64,000 nucleotides of DNA from contig NZ_FQVL01000001.1 in the NCBI RefSeq assembly GCF_900129355.1, positions 62,001 through 126,000 on the forward strand. Direction: 5' to 3'. The translations under genes and the position numbers were made by a program. This document shows positions 45,216 to 53,746 of this stretch, piece after piece (positions within the stretch are counted from its first letter, which is position 1; the number at the start of each line of letters is the position of its first letter). Origin of the DNA: Seinonella peptonophila. Its GTDB lineage: Bacteria; Bacillota; Bacilli; Thermoactinomycetales; Thermoactinomycetaceae. The notes beneath the pieces are model-generated. The model saw nothing but the letters and a program-made list of their open reading frames with translations. It was not told where the DNA came from and made no database searches.

Positions 45216-45711
45216 AATCAATTAAGATTTTCTCCATCGCAATTACATCTATAAAATTTCCATTTAAGCGACCATGTTTTTGAAAAACACCCACTTCACG
45301 AAACCCATTTTTTTTATATAATTGATATCCTCGTTTATTTGTGGGCAGGGCATATAGAACCAATTTGTGAAAATCATGATTTATTGCAATCCACTCAAGT
45401 TCTTTTAATATTCTCCCTCCCAATCCTTTTCCACGCCAATCACGTTCGATATAGATTGAGATAACTGCAATACCCTCATGGGCTCTGCGCTGTGAGTAGC
45501 GATTAAGGGAGGCCCAACCACATATTTTCTTGTTTAAGGTCGCCACAAGCACTTGATATCTTTGATCATGTTCCGAAAACCATTGATCCATATCTGATGC
45601 TGTTTTTAGATCTACCTCAAGTGTAGCATTTCCTTCTTCAATTCCTTGATTATAGATGGTTGTGATCGATGCAAGATCCACTTTTGTAGCTTCTCGAATA
45701 TGCAAGCGCAT
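45214..45711 (-). CDS. GNAT-family N-acetyltransferase (Pat/MnaT-like)
   Basis: The protein of 165 residues is a GNAT acetyltransferase: IREATKVDLASITTIYNQGI at the start, IYIERDWRGKGLGGRIL (acetyl-CoA pyrophosphate loop R-G-x-G-L-G) and KNGFREVGVFQKHGRLNGNFIDVI at the end. The wording of the last segment matches the phosphinothricin/methionine-sulfoximine acetyltransferase group. Such enzymes detoxify glutamate-analogue inhibitors, but the true substrate is often an amino acid or unknown. It stands alone and converges on the RND pump. Confidence 0.85.
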   Translation of the reverse strand: MRLHIREATKVDLASITTIYNQGIEEGNATLEVDLKTASDMDQWFSEHDQRYQVLVATLNKKICGWASLNRYSQRRAHEGIAVISIYIERDWRGKGLGGRILKELEWIAINHDFHKLVLYALPTNKRGYQLYKKNGFREVGVFQKHGRLNGNFIDVIAMEKILID

Positions 45712-45945
45712 GTCTTGTACCGCCTTTCAGTTTCTCAACAAGACCATATGATACTCGGAATCTTAATCAGATACAATTACATTATTTTACAGCTATGCCT
45801 AAGGAAAAGAAACATTGTTAAGCTAAGTTATGAACCTCTCATAACGGAGAATATTGCGCCAATCGACAAATTGGTATCCTTACTCATTCATTTGAAGAAA
45901 TAATATATGCAAGCAAGGAGATTGTGAATATGATGATTCTAAATG

Positions 45946-45975
45946 AAAAAAAGCCAATTGATGATAGTTGGCTTT
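45946..45975 (-). terminator. Terminator of the potassium transporter gene
   Basis: On the minus strand AAGCCAA and TTGGCTT pair around ten bases, followed by a run of T (the A-run at 45946-45952). It lies about 85 bases after the ktrB-like stop codon. Confidence 0.7.
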
Positions 45976-46058
45976 GGATTGATCATTATAATTATTACTC
46001 AAGGGAATCGCTGTGGAAATCGGGAACAAACATGGAATAATAAATGAAGCTCGATTAT

Positions 46059-47390
46059 TTATCCAATAACTAGTTTTTCCTCTGGATATTTGTAAGAGGT
46101 AGGACGTGATCGATTGGCTAGAGCGAAACCAATTGTTATTGGTCCCAGTCGACCAATAAACATTAAAATGATGATCAGTATTTTCCCAGGTATTGATAGT
46201 TTTGGGGTTAAGCCTAATGAAAAACCTACTGTACCAAAAGCAGAAACAGTTTCAAACAAGGCAGTAAAAATATCTGTTCGTTCTAAGATGGTTAGTGTCA
46301 TGGTTCCGAATATCAAAAATCCAATTGCCAAGATTGTGATCGTAAGTGCACGATAGACATAGATATAAGAAATACGTCGTTTAAATATCTCTACATGCTG
46401 CTTTCCGCGTAACATTCCCCATACAGCTAGAATAATAATAGCAAACGTTGAGCTTTTAATCCCACCTCCTGTAGATCCGGGTGCTGCTCCAATAAACATG
46501 AGAAAGACAATAAAAAAAAGTGAAGCTGAATACATGGAAGTTAATGATAATGTGCTAATTCCACCTGAACGAGGTGAAGCTGCATGGAAATGTGCCGCCC
46601 ATAATTTCCCTTGAAATGATAGGTTGCCCAGTGTCTCAGGGTTGGACCATTCAATTAATAGGATAACAAACGTTCCTAATATTAATAGAAATCCGCTAGT
46701 TGCTAGTACCAGCTTAGAATGAAGACTTAAACGTTTTGTTTTCCAGTAATGAAATAATTCATAAATCACGATAAATCCAAGTCCGCCTACAATAACTAGA
46801 CCTGAAATCGTGAAACTTACTAAAGGGTCATCAGCGTATAGCGAGAAGCTGCTGAATTTTTCTACATGACCAAATAAGTCAAATCCAGCATTATTAAATG
46901 CAGATACGGCGTGAAAAAAAGAAAAATAGAGCCCTTTTTCTAGACCCCATTGAGGAATGAAACGGATGGATAAAAGGAGTGTACCCATCAATTCAAAAAT
47001 GAATGTAATCGACATGACAAATATTAATAGTCGAACGACGCCTTGTATTTTGTTTTGTTTGAATGATTCAGCTAACAATAATCGCTCACGTACACTTACT
47101 TTTTTTCCTAGCATTACTGTAAAAAGTGTAGCAAACGTAACAAAACCAATTCCACCGATTTGGACTAGCATTAAAATAATAATTTGACCTACTAGGTTAA
47201 AGCTTGTTGCAGTATCAACAACGACCAGCCCTGTCACACATATTGCAGATGTTGAAGTAAATAACGCATCAATAAATGACACGTTTTGTCCAGGTTGATG
47301 AGTCATTGGTAGAGATAGTAGAATTCCTCCAAATAGGGTTACAATAAAAAAACCAATGACAAGATAACGTGCAGGTGAGAGAGTATTCAT
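46059..47390 (-). CDS. Potassium uptake channel subunit, KtrB/KtrD-like
   Basis: The protein of 443 residues has the four repeated pore motifs of the Trk/Ktr/HKT family, each with the selectivity-filter glycine: TSTSAICVTGL, SAFNNAGFDL, the AAPGSTGGGIKSSTF intramembrane loop of repeat three, and SAFGTVGFSLGLT. FIGRLGPITIGFAL near the C-terminus is typical of KtrB and KtrD. It admits K+ and needs a cytoplasmic RCK partner (KtrA or KtrC), which is not in the window. Bacillus KtrD pairs with a KtrC encoded elsewhere, so KtrD is the better guess. No c-di-AMP riboswitch is visible in its leader. Confidence 0.9.
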   Translation of the reverse strand: MNTLSPARYLVIGFFIVTLFGGILLSLPMTHQPGQNVSFIDALFTSTSAICVTGLVVVDTATSFNLVGQIIILMLVQIGGIGFVTFATLFTVMLGKKVSVRERLLLAESFKQNKIQGVVRLLIFVMSITFIFELMGTLLLSIRFIPQWGLEKGLYFSFFHAVSAFNNAGFDLFGHVEKFSSFSLYADDPLVSFTISGLVIVGGLGFIVIYELFHYWKTKRLSLHSKLVLATSGFLLILGTFVILLIEWSNPETLGNLSFQGKLWAAHFHAASPRSGGISTLSLTSMYSASLFFIVFLMFIGAAPGSTGGGIKSSTFAIIILAVWGMLRGKQHVEIFKRRISYIYVYRALTITILAIGFLIFGTMTLTILERTDIFTALFETVSAFGTVGFSLGLTPKLSIPGKILIIILMFIGRLGPITIGFALANRSRPTSYKYPEEKLVIG

Positions 47391-47474
47391 TTTGGTTTAA
47401 TCTCCAAGCTCCTTTTTCTTCTAATCGAGTCTGAAATAAGTCACTAATACCGATTAAGTTGCTTCTAAAATTCT

Positions 47475-47503
47475 TTTCTACCAATAATAACTGATCATGT
47501 CAA
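47475..47503 (-). promoter_or_regulatory. Candidate sigma-A promoter of the potassium transporter gene
   Basis: On the minus strand TTGACA (complement at 47498-47503) and TAGAAA (complement at 47475-47480) are 17 bases apart. The -35 is a perfect match. Transcription would begin about 80 bases before the start codon. Confidence 0.55.
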
Positions 47504-47583
47504 ATAAAGCAGCTTGTATCAATATGAAAAAGGGACAACTAAATAGATTTTCTATCAATAGAATTAATTAAAATTAGGTTTAA

Positions 47584-47796
47584 TTAATAGCGTAAATAAT
47601 TATAAATAATAATAATCGATAGAATTAAGAAACATAGGAAAAGAAAGGCTCCCAAAACAATTCTCAAAGTAATAATAATCCCGCTTAGCGAGGTTGAGTT
47701 TCTGTGCTCTTTTCGTATATCTAAAAAAATAGCAATTCCAAGTATAATCGTAGCAACTGGAAAGATAACTAAACCGAAAAGTTCATAGCTATTCAT
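47584..47796 (-). CDS. Small two-pass membrane protein
   Basis: The protein of 70 residues has two hydrophobic segments (about residues 7-25 and 40-66) joined by a short basic loop (LDIRKEHRNSTSL). GGGGGAT lies before the ATG. I do not recognise a family. It is upstream of, and in the same direction as, the potassium transporter gene, but a promoter between them suggests separate transcription. Confidence 0.6.
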   Translation of the reverse strand: MNSYELFGLVIFPVATIILGIAIFLDIRKEHRNSTSLSGIIITLRIVLGAFLFLCFLILSIIIIYNYLRY

Positions 47797-48493
47797 AATG
47801 ATCCCCCATTTTTTTCAAGAAAATATGTTGGTAGTTAAACTGATTTACTTTAATTATGTTGAATATAATCTATGCACACTAAGTCATACTGATCAAGGAT
47901 TAAAATTTACCCAAGAAATGGTCAAACCAATTGATCCCTGATATAAAAAAGAATATATGAGATTATGCATATTTAACAGGATTAAAATGACTAAAACAAC
48001 TATATATCAAGAAGACAAAAGGAGTAACTTAATTTACGAAAAACTAGTTCGAACTGGATAAATCTAGATGGAAACAGGTAACTGAATTTGTATCAAGAAA
48101 AGATAATGAGTATCTGATGCTTTTTTGAAATCATTTGATTGGTTCAGTTTGTGAATGATTATATCTATGTCAATCAACTCCGAACAGTTAATAAAAACCA
48201 CCTTTACCTGATTAATAAAGGTGGTTTTTAGGTGATCTTTTACCAAGCAAGTGAGGGTAGTTCGTTGTTTAAACCTCATACCATGGCGTACATAGAAATA
48301 AAACCTGCTACAAGAGAATAACACTGCTCGTGTGTTCGATTATACAAAAAAATGGTTGCTCGGTAATCGTTTGAAAAGGATTACCGAGCAACGCTTGTTC
48401 TCAGCCCACGATTGAAACAGTGGGCTTTTACACTCATATTTTGTAAATCTAAAATTACTAAAATACTAAAAATATAGTATTTTAATGAACATT
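47797..48493. other. Gene-free interval of about 700 bp with three strong hairpins
   Basis: No convincing gene is present. Three hairpins are: AAAAACCACCTTTA/TAAAGGTGGTTTTT (48193-48206 with 48216-48229); GTTGCTCGGTAATC/GATTACCGAGCAAC (48355-48368 with 48379-48392), oriented to end leftward transcripts; and AGCCCAC/GTGGGCT (48403-48409 with 48420-48426) followed by TTTTA. The 5' part, 47820-48060, is AT-rich and featureless. Confidence 0.6.
48355..48392 (-). terminator. Terminator of the quinone reductase gene
   Basis: The stem has fourteen perfect base pairs with a ten-base loop, and a seven-base A-run on the plus strand (about 48346-48352) gives the T-run for leftward transcripts. It lies about 100 bases after the stop of the gene ending at 48494. 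Confidence 0.8.
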
Positions 48494-49081
48494 CTATCCT
48501 ACGAGTATCTGATTAGTATGGTCTTCTTTTTCACTTAGAAAGACTTCTCGTAAATGCTCATCTAACTTTTTAAGAAACGAATCGATATCAGGATTTCTTA
48601 CAACATCGTGCAAAGAGAAGGTTGGCAATGGCTTCATCCCAACATATTCTTGTATTTTATGAAAATGGAACATTACTTCATCTACATCTTTCCCCTCAAA
48701 AAATTGTCCTGGATTTGAGAATACTTCTGATGTAGCATTCCATGTTAAGGACAGCATATATTGCTTATCTGTAAATAACCCGCCGCCCCCATAAGTCTGG
48801 GAACCTTTGAAGAAAACCCCATATTCATATACTTTGTCAATATATGTTTTAAATGCACCAGGAAGACTAAACCAAAAAACAGGCGATTGAAAAATAACCA
48901 CATCAGCCCAGCGAAATTTATCCGATTCTTCTTCAGGGATATAACCATTAGCAACAACGGTTGTTTTTATTTCATAGGAGGAGCTGAGTTGATCTGTCAT
49001 ATGATTGACAATAGTTTGATTTAATCGCCCTGTGGCATTAGGGTACGATTCATATCCATTAATAATAAAAATCCGCTTCAT
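48494..49081 (-). CDS. Flavodoxin-fold NAD(P)H quinone reductase (MdaB-like)
   Basis: The protein of 195 residues has the modulator-of-drug-activity B / NQO1-like fold: RIFIINGYESYPNATGRLNQ (FMN phosphate loop), VVIFQSPVFWFSLPGAFKTYID (signature) and TYGGGGLFTDKQYMLSLTWNA. It reduces quinones by two electrons in the cytoplasm. The ATG at 49081 is chosen; in-frame ATG codons at 49093 and 49114 lack better ribosome sites. It stands alone with its own terminator and is unrelated by position to the quinone genes at 15-18 kb. Confidence 0.85.
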   Translation of the reverse strand: MKRIFIINGYESYPNATGRLNQTIVNHMTDQLSSSYEIKTTVVANGYIPEEESDKFRWADVVIFQSPVFWFSLPGAFKTYIDKVYEYGVFFKGSQTYGGGGLFTDKQYMLSLTWNATSEVFSNPGQFFEGKDVDEVMFHFHKIQEYVGMKPLPTFSLHDVVRNPDIDSFLKKLDEHLREVFLSEKEDHTNQILVG

Positions 49082-49114
49082 GATTGTGTTCATCTTCTCT
49101 GTTGAAATGTTCAT

Positions 49115-49531
49115 ACATTATCGATACACAAATAAGTTTTTCCATTTGGATATTCAATTTTATTACTATTAATTTAGTACATTAGTATGATAGCTTAAAT
49201 GATTTTAGTTGTCAATTCAAAGAGGTGCTTTTTTCTTATTCTACCTTGATTTTATCAACAGACAGAAGAATGGGTGAAACAATAGATCGTATCTTACGAT
49301 CAACAGCAACAGGATTTGTGGACAAAGTTGGATAAGACGAGGGATTTATCGGTCAATCACTTAGGAGATGGAAGGGGTGACAGTATTAGAAGTGAGTTAT
49401 TTGATAGACCGAAATTACTGGGGCAGTGGATAGCTACAAAGGCTGCACAGGCAATTCATAATTTTGCATTTCACACTTATGACATACCCTATTGGATCTC
49501 TTCACTCTCGTTATTCCTTTAATCACGCCTC
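49115..49531. other. Interval without a supported gene
   Basis: Short frames here lack ribosome sites and recognisable motifs. The right part, from about 49250, may be decayed sequence of the mobile element whose tnpB end follows at 49532. Confidence 0.4.
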
Positions 49532-49754
49532 TTGCTGAGTCGCTGGAAAAAACTGTATGCATCTAAGATGGGAAAGAATTTCCCATCTAGTCAACGTTGT
49601 TATTTTGCGGATACATCAGCAAGGGCGTGAAGGATTAAACCTAAAAGAATGGACATGTACAGAATGTAACGAGCATCATAATCGAGACATGAATGCAGCC
49701 ATTAACATCTTGCAAGAAGGTATGAGATTAGTAGCCGTGGGGCTCACGATCTGA
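49532..49754 (+). pseudogene. tnpB: Decayed 3' end of an IS605/IS1341-type tnpB gene
   Basis: Only the C-terminal zinc-ribbon and last RuvC part of a TnpB (OrfB) protein survives. Read with two single-base losses, it gives [21 protein letters not shown], then [26 protein letters not shown]. This holds the four zinc Cys and the HNRDMNAA motif of TnpB. The frameshifts fall near 49605 (inside the first Cys pair) and near 49636. The N-terminal two-thirds is missing, so no nuclease can be made. Downstream lies the structured element end. Confidence 0.85.
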
Positions 49755-49826
49755 ACTTGTCCAATTTCTCCCGGTTGCGAGAGATTACCCATGAATCCCC
49801 GCATTCATGCGTGGAGAGTGGTCAAA
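49755..49826 (+). mobile_element. Right-end remnant of the tnpB element
   Basis: After the tnpB stop come two small hairpins: TCTC...GAGA near 49767-49784, and CATGAAT (49790-49796) with ATTCATG (49803-49809) around a G/C-rich loop. The segment CGCATTCATGCGTGGAGAG is typical of the subterminal hairpin of IS200/IS605-family right ends, where the guide-RNA scaffold of tnpB loci also lies. The matching left end was not found. Confidence 0.6.
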
Positions 49827-49834
49827 AATAGTTC

Positions 49835-49878
49835 GATAACCAAAAAACCAAGATTTATAGCTTGGCATTTTGGTTATC
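49835..49878. terminator. Long hairpin between the element remnant and the aldo/keto reductase
   Basis: GATAACC (49835-49841) pairs with GGTTATC (49872-49878), and an inner CCAAG/CTTGG stem adds stability. A T-rich stretch follows on the plus strand. It may end the leftward aldo/keto reductase transcript or rightward read-through. Confidence 0.55.
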
Positions 49879-49881
49879 TGT

Positions 49882-50850
49882 TTATTTTTTCTTAATATCA
49901 ATTGAAAGTTGACTGAGTTCATGAATCTCATCTTCAGTTAAACGAAATTTCATGGCGTTAGAGTTTTCTTCAGCCTGTTGAACTTTAGTTGCTCCAGGGA
50001 TCGCAAAAATAGTATCCCCATGTACATGAATTGTCCAGTTTAAGGCTATTTGCGTAGATGATACTTTATATTGGTCAGCTAATTCTTTTAAACGGTTTAT
50101 TAGCGGTTTCGTTTGCTGTACATTTCGTCGATTAAAGGACGGAAGCCATTTTCGAAAACCTGTTAGTTGTTTCATCCGGGCGGAGTCTTGATGAAACTTT
50201 CCTGTTAATAAACCTTGCTCAAGAGGGGAGTATGCAATAATTGCAATATCCAATTCTTTTGCAGTTTCTAGGATACCGTTTTGTTCAATGGATCGATCTA
50301 ACAAATTAAATCGAACTTGATTTGAGACTAAGCGAAGTCCTCTGGATCGGAGTATTTGATCGGCTTTTCGCATTTGTGTTGCCGAGTAATTACTAACACC
50401 GATATATCGGATATGATCTTTTTCAACCAAGTTTGCCATCTGTTTCATTTCGGCATCAATGCTTGAAAGGGAATAGGGTTGGTGAATTTGATAAAGATCA
50501 ATTCTCCAGCCCTGCAATGCTGCTTTGCGTTTTTCGATGGTGATGGGAATATTTTCTGCAACACGCAAAAAAGGGAACCATTTGGTTGCAATATGTACTT
50601 GCTCTTCCTTCATTCCTAAGTTATTTAACGCTGAGCTTAGTTGCTGTTCAGAGGCTCCATTTCCATATGCTTCAGCGGTATCAAACCAATTGTTTCCTCC
50701 ATCGACCGATGCTTTTACAATGGATTCTATCTCTTTTGCGTCCAGATCAGGCCAAAATCGACCTACCATACCTTTTCCTTTACTAAATTGCCAACATCCT
50801 AGACCAATGGGAGATAACATAAGCTCGGAGCTACCAAGTTTTCTTTTCAT
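49882..50850 (-). CDS. Aldo/keto reductase
   Basis: The protein of 322 residues has the AKR barrel: GLGCWQFSKG, WFDTAEAYGNGASE (catalytic Asp and Tyr), ATKWFPF (Lys), YQIHQPYS (His), YIGVSNYSA and the AIPGATK NADP-binding segment near the C-terminus. It resembles the YccK/IolS-type reductases of Bacillus, which act on unknown aldehydes with NADPH. The ATG at 50850 has AAAGGAG nine bases upstream. It is a single gene next to the element remnant. Confidence 0.9.
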   Translation of the reverse strand: MKRKLGSSELMLSPIGLGCWQFSKGKGMVGRFWPDLDAKEIESIVKASVDGGNNWFDTAEAYGNGASEQQLSSALNNLGMKEEQVHIATKWFPFLRVAENIPITIEKRKAALQGWRIDLYQIHQPYSLSSIDAEMKQMANLVEKDHIRYIGVSNYSATQMRKADQILRSRGLRLVSNQVRFNLLDRSIEQNGILETAKELDIAIIAYSPLEQGLLTGKFHQDSARMKQLTGFRKWLPSFNRRNVQQTKPLINRLKELADQYKVSSTQIALNWTIHVHGDTIFAIPGATKVQQAEENSNAMKFRLTEDEIHELSQLSIDIKKK

Positions 50851-50925
50851 GGTGAGCACTCCTTTATTCTATTTATACCTCCGTATATTACCCGTTGTCG
50901 TTAGATGAAAACATTATGTTAATCA

Positions 50926-52239
50926 TTAGATACGATCGACTATTTCGTTATCGCCATCAAAAATGAGCTGATCTAAAAGATCAACAAGATGAATGGCTTG
51001 CATTTGTTTATCCAATCCTGAGCGAATAATGCCTTTTTTCATCTGAAGTAAGCAACCAGGATTTGAAGTAACAATTAATTGGGCATTCGTTGCATGTACA
51101 TATGCCATTTTCTCATCAAGTATTTTCATTGACATCGGAAAATGAGTGAGGTTATAAATTCCAGCTGAGCCGCAACATTGATCTGCATCTTCTAATTCAA
51201 TATATTCAAGACCTGGAATTTGTTGTAGAAGTTGACGTGGTGATTTACGAATATGTTGACCATGTGCCAGGTGACAAGAGTCTTGATATGTAGCACGGAT
51301 ATTTAATGATTTTTTGAAGGGTAACGGGGATAATTCGTATAATACTTCATGGATATCACGCACATGTTCTACAAAATGAACCGCGCGCTGGTACCATGCT
51401 TGATCATTTTCAAATAAATGATGATATTCCTTTAATGCTAATCCACAACCACCTGCATTATTTACGAGTAGATCAACTTTAGATTGTTCAAAGGCTTGGA
51501 TGTTACGTTTTGCTAATTGCATAGCCTCGCTTTTATAACCAGCATGAAGATGAAGCGCACCACAACATCCTTGTCTTTTGATAAAGACCACGTTGCATCC
51601 AAGGGATGTAAGAAGGCGAGCTGTAGCTTGATTTGTTTGATAAAAAAAGATGTCCATGATACATCCTGTAAATAAGCCCACAGAGAGTAGTCGTTGATGA
51701 GAGGATGAGGGAGAAAGATTTTTTCGTTTTCTACGAATAAAAGGAGAGACAACGGGGTCAATGATTTCTTGCATTTCTCTGAGCGAAGAAGGGAGGAGGT
51801 TTAGTAATCGAAAACTCTTTGCTAATTTTTGTAGACCAGTTTTCTGTACAAACCATAATAGATTGCCCAGTGTATATAAACGGTGAGGATGAGTAAACAA
51901 ATGTTTCAAAATAAAGCGTTGAATCCAATTTGATTTTTGATCAGATTGGACGATAAACTCTCTTGCTGATTCAAGTAGGTTGCCATAAGCAACATTAGCA
52001 GGGCATGCTGTTTCGCAGGCACGACATCCTAAACATGCATCAATATGTTTTGTAAATTCAGCATTTAATTTTAGCTTTTCGGTAGCTACTCCTTTGATGA
52101 GAGCGATTCTCCCTCGAGGATTATAAGTCTCCAACCCTACCTGACGGTAAGTGGGGCAACTCGGTAGACAGAAACCACAATGCATACATTGGTCTAATTG
52201 ATCCATTAATTTTTGAGATGTTTGTAAATGATCGTTCAT
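50926..52239 (-). CDS. glcF: Glycolate oxidase iron-sulfur subunit
   Basis: The protein of 437 residues begins with two [4Fe-4S] cluster motifs (CMHCGFCLPSCP and CLGCRACETACP) and has two CCG domains, visible as GCCGALHLHAG and CCGSAGIYN with accompanying Cys residues. It takes electrons from the FAD subunit and passes them to the respiratory chain. Its start overlaps the glcD stop by four bases, so the two are translationally coupled. Whether glycolate or a related 2-hydroxyacid is the substrate is not decided. Confidence 0.9.
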   Translation of the reverse strand: MNDHLQTSQKLMDQLDQCMHCGFCLPSCPTYRQVGLETYNPRGRIALIKGVATEKLKLNAEFTKHIDACLGCRACETACPANVAYGNLLESAREFIVQSDQKSNWIQRFILKHLFTHPHRLYTLGNLLWFVQKTGLQKLAKSFRLLNLLPSSLREMQEIIDPVVSPFIRRKRKNLSPSSSHQRLLSVGLFTGCIMDIFFYQTNQATARLLTSLGCNVVFIKRQGCCGALHLHAGYKSEAMQLAKRNIQAFEQSKVDLLVNNAGGCGLALKEYHHLFENDQAWYQRAVHFVEHVRDIHEVLYELSPLPFKKSLNIRATYQDSCHLAHGQHIRKSPRQLLQQIPGLEYIELEDADQCCGSAGIYNLTHFPMSMKILDEKMAYVHATNAQLIVTSNPGCLLQMKKGIIRSGLDKQMQAIHLVDLLDQLIFDGDNEIVDRI

Positions 52240-53648
52240 TTTCTCACCACCAATCGTTTACGATGTTCTGAAGTGAAGATTTTACCAGGATTTAAGATTT
52301 GATTTGGATCAAAGGCTCTTTTAATTCGTTTCATAAGTTCATAGCTAGTAGCCCCTAATTGATACTTGAGAACATGTTGTTTCGCAATACCAACTCCATG
52401 TTCTCCTGTGACCGTTCCGCCTAATCGGATGGCTGTTTCAAATATCTCTTGAAATGCCGCTTCAACTCGTTTGAGTTCATCTTTATTTCGTTCATCTGTA
52501 AGACAGGTTGGGTGTAGATTACCATCACCGGCATGACCAAATGTACAGATAGTGAGTTGGTATGTATTTGATATTTTTTCGATTGCTGAAAGCATTTCCG
52601 CGATTCTAGAACGTGGAACAGTGGCATCTTCTAAAATGGTGGTTGGTTTTATACGAGACAGAGCAGAGAGAGCAACTCTTCGAGCCATCATTAATTTCTT
52701 GCTTTCATCAGCTGTTTTTGCGATTTTTACTTGAACAGCTCCAACTCGTTTTGCTAGGGTAGCTATTTGATGCATATCTATCTTTACTTGTTCTTTATGT
52801 CCATCTTGCTCAATTAACAACATTGCTTTCATATTTTGAGGTAGGCCAAGTTGAGCATATTGGTCAACCACTTTTATTGTTGATTGATCAAGTAGCTCCA
52901 TTGTTGCTGGAATGATCCGATTCGCTAGAATCTGTTCAACTGTTTGTGCTGCTGGAATCAGTTGGTCATAATAAGCAACAAGTGTTTGTTTATACGCTGG
53001 TAGTGGAAGTAACTTTAATATCACCTCAGTAATCACAGCAAGTGTCCCCTCTGAACCTACCAAAAGTCGGGTCATGTCGTACCCAGCTACATCTTTTATA
53101 TTTTTTCCTCCGCATCTTAGTACATCTCCGGAAGGGAGGACATATTGTAAACCTAAGACATAATCTTTCGTAACTCCATATTTGACCCCACGCATTCCGC
53201 CTGCACATTGTGCTAGATTACCACCGATTGTAGAGACTCTCATGCTGCCTGGGTCTGGGGGATAGAATAGATTTTTCGCCTCTACTTCTTGATGTAAGTC
53301 TGCTGTAATAACACCTGGTTCAACAGTTACAGTTAGATTTTGCAGATCGATTTCTTTCATTTTGTTAAAACGATTCATTAGTAAAACAATTCCGCCATGG
53401 ATCGGTACAGTACCGCCAGCTAAGTTAGTGCCTGAACCTCTTGTTATAACAGGTATTTTAGCGTGATTTGCAACTTTTAAAATAGCAGCAACCTCCGCTA
53501 CGGTGCCAGGAATCAGAATTGCGTCTGGCATTGCTTGGAAAAGAGGAGTTGCATCAAATGAATAGCAATACCTTTCTTGTGTACTATCCTTATACCATTC
53601 TTCTCCAACAATCTCGATAAACTGCGAGCGTATTGCTTGGGTGATCAT
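52236..53648 (-). CDS. glcD: Glycolate oxidase FAD-binding subunit
   Basis: The protein of 470 residues is an FAD-linked oxidase: PVITRGSGTNLAGGTVP (pyrophosphate loop), PPDPGSMRVSTIGGNLAQCAGG (second FAD segment) and a C-terminal cap with GHAGDGNLHPT and GTVTGEHGVGIAKQ. It oxidises glycolate, lactate or similar acids. ATG codons at 53648 and 53651 both follow GGGGAGG; the former has the better spacing. It is the first gene of a two-gene operon with glcF. The sensor kinase just upstream is separated by a terminator. Confidence 0.9.
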   Translation of the reverse strand: MITQAIRSQFIEIVGEEWYKDSTQERYCYSFDATPLFQAMPDAILIPGTVAEVAAILKVANHAKIPVITRGSGTNLAGGTVPIHGGIVLLMNRFNKMKEIDLQNLTVTVEPGVITADLHQEVEAKNLFYPPDPGSMRVSTIGGNLAQCAGGMRGVKYGVTKDYVLGLQYVLPSGDVLRCGGKNIKDVAGYDMTRLLVGSEGTLAVITEVILKLLPLPAYKQTLVAYYDQLIPAAQTVEQILANRIIPATMELLDQSTIKVVDQYAQLGLPQNMKAMLLIEQDGHKEQVKIDMHQIATLAKRVGAVQVKIAKTADESKKLMMARRVALSALSRIKPTTILEDATVPRSRIAEMLSAIEKISNTYQLTICTFGHAGDGNLHPTCLTDERNKDELKRVEAAFQEIFETAIRLGGTVTGEHGVGIAKQHVLKYQLGATSYELMKRIKRAFDPNQILNPGKIFTSEHRKRLVVRK

Positions 53649-53701
53649 CATAGATCCTCCCCTGATCAATCATAATTACCATAATCATATGTTGATTCTT
53701 T

Positions 53702-53746
53702 AAAAAAAAGAAATCACCCAAACCAAATATCGGCTTGGGTGATGAT
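53702..53746 (-). terminator. Terminator of the sensor kinase gene
   Basis: ATCACCCAA and TTGGGTGAT (outer strands near 53713 and 53735-53743) form the stem, and the A-run at 53702-53709 gives the T-run on the minus strand. It begins right after the kinase stop. Confidence 0.85.

Noticed and set aside
45930-46040. A 36-codon frame with AAGGAG upstream
   Set aside because: It lies over the leftward terminator of the potassium transporter gene and encodes no recognisable protein; the apparent ribosome site is probably chance.
47391-47583. A c-di-AMP (ydaO-type) riboswitch before the potassium transporter gene
   Set aside because: The leader is short and lacks the conserved ydaO core; only a sigma-A promoter is visible.
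48064-48324. An 86-codon leftward frame
   Set aside because: It runs straight through a perfect 14-bp hairpin (48193-48229), has no good ribosome site and shows low-complexity, unpatterned residues.
49316-49522. A 68-codon frame upstream of the tnpB remnant
   Set aside because: No TnpB motif (DED/E RuvC parts) or ribosome site can be seen; it is listed only as a gene-free interval.
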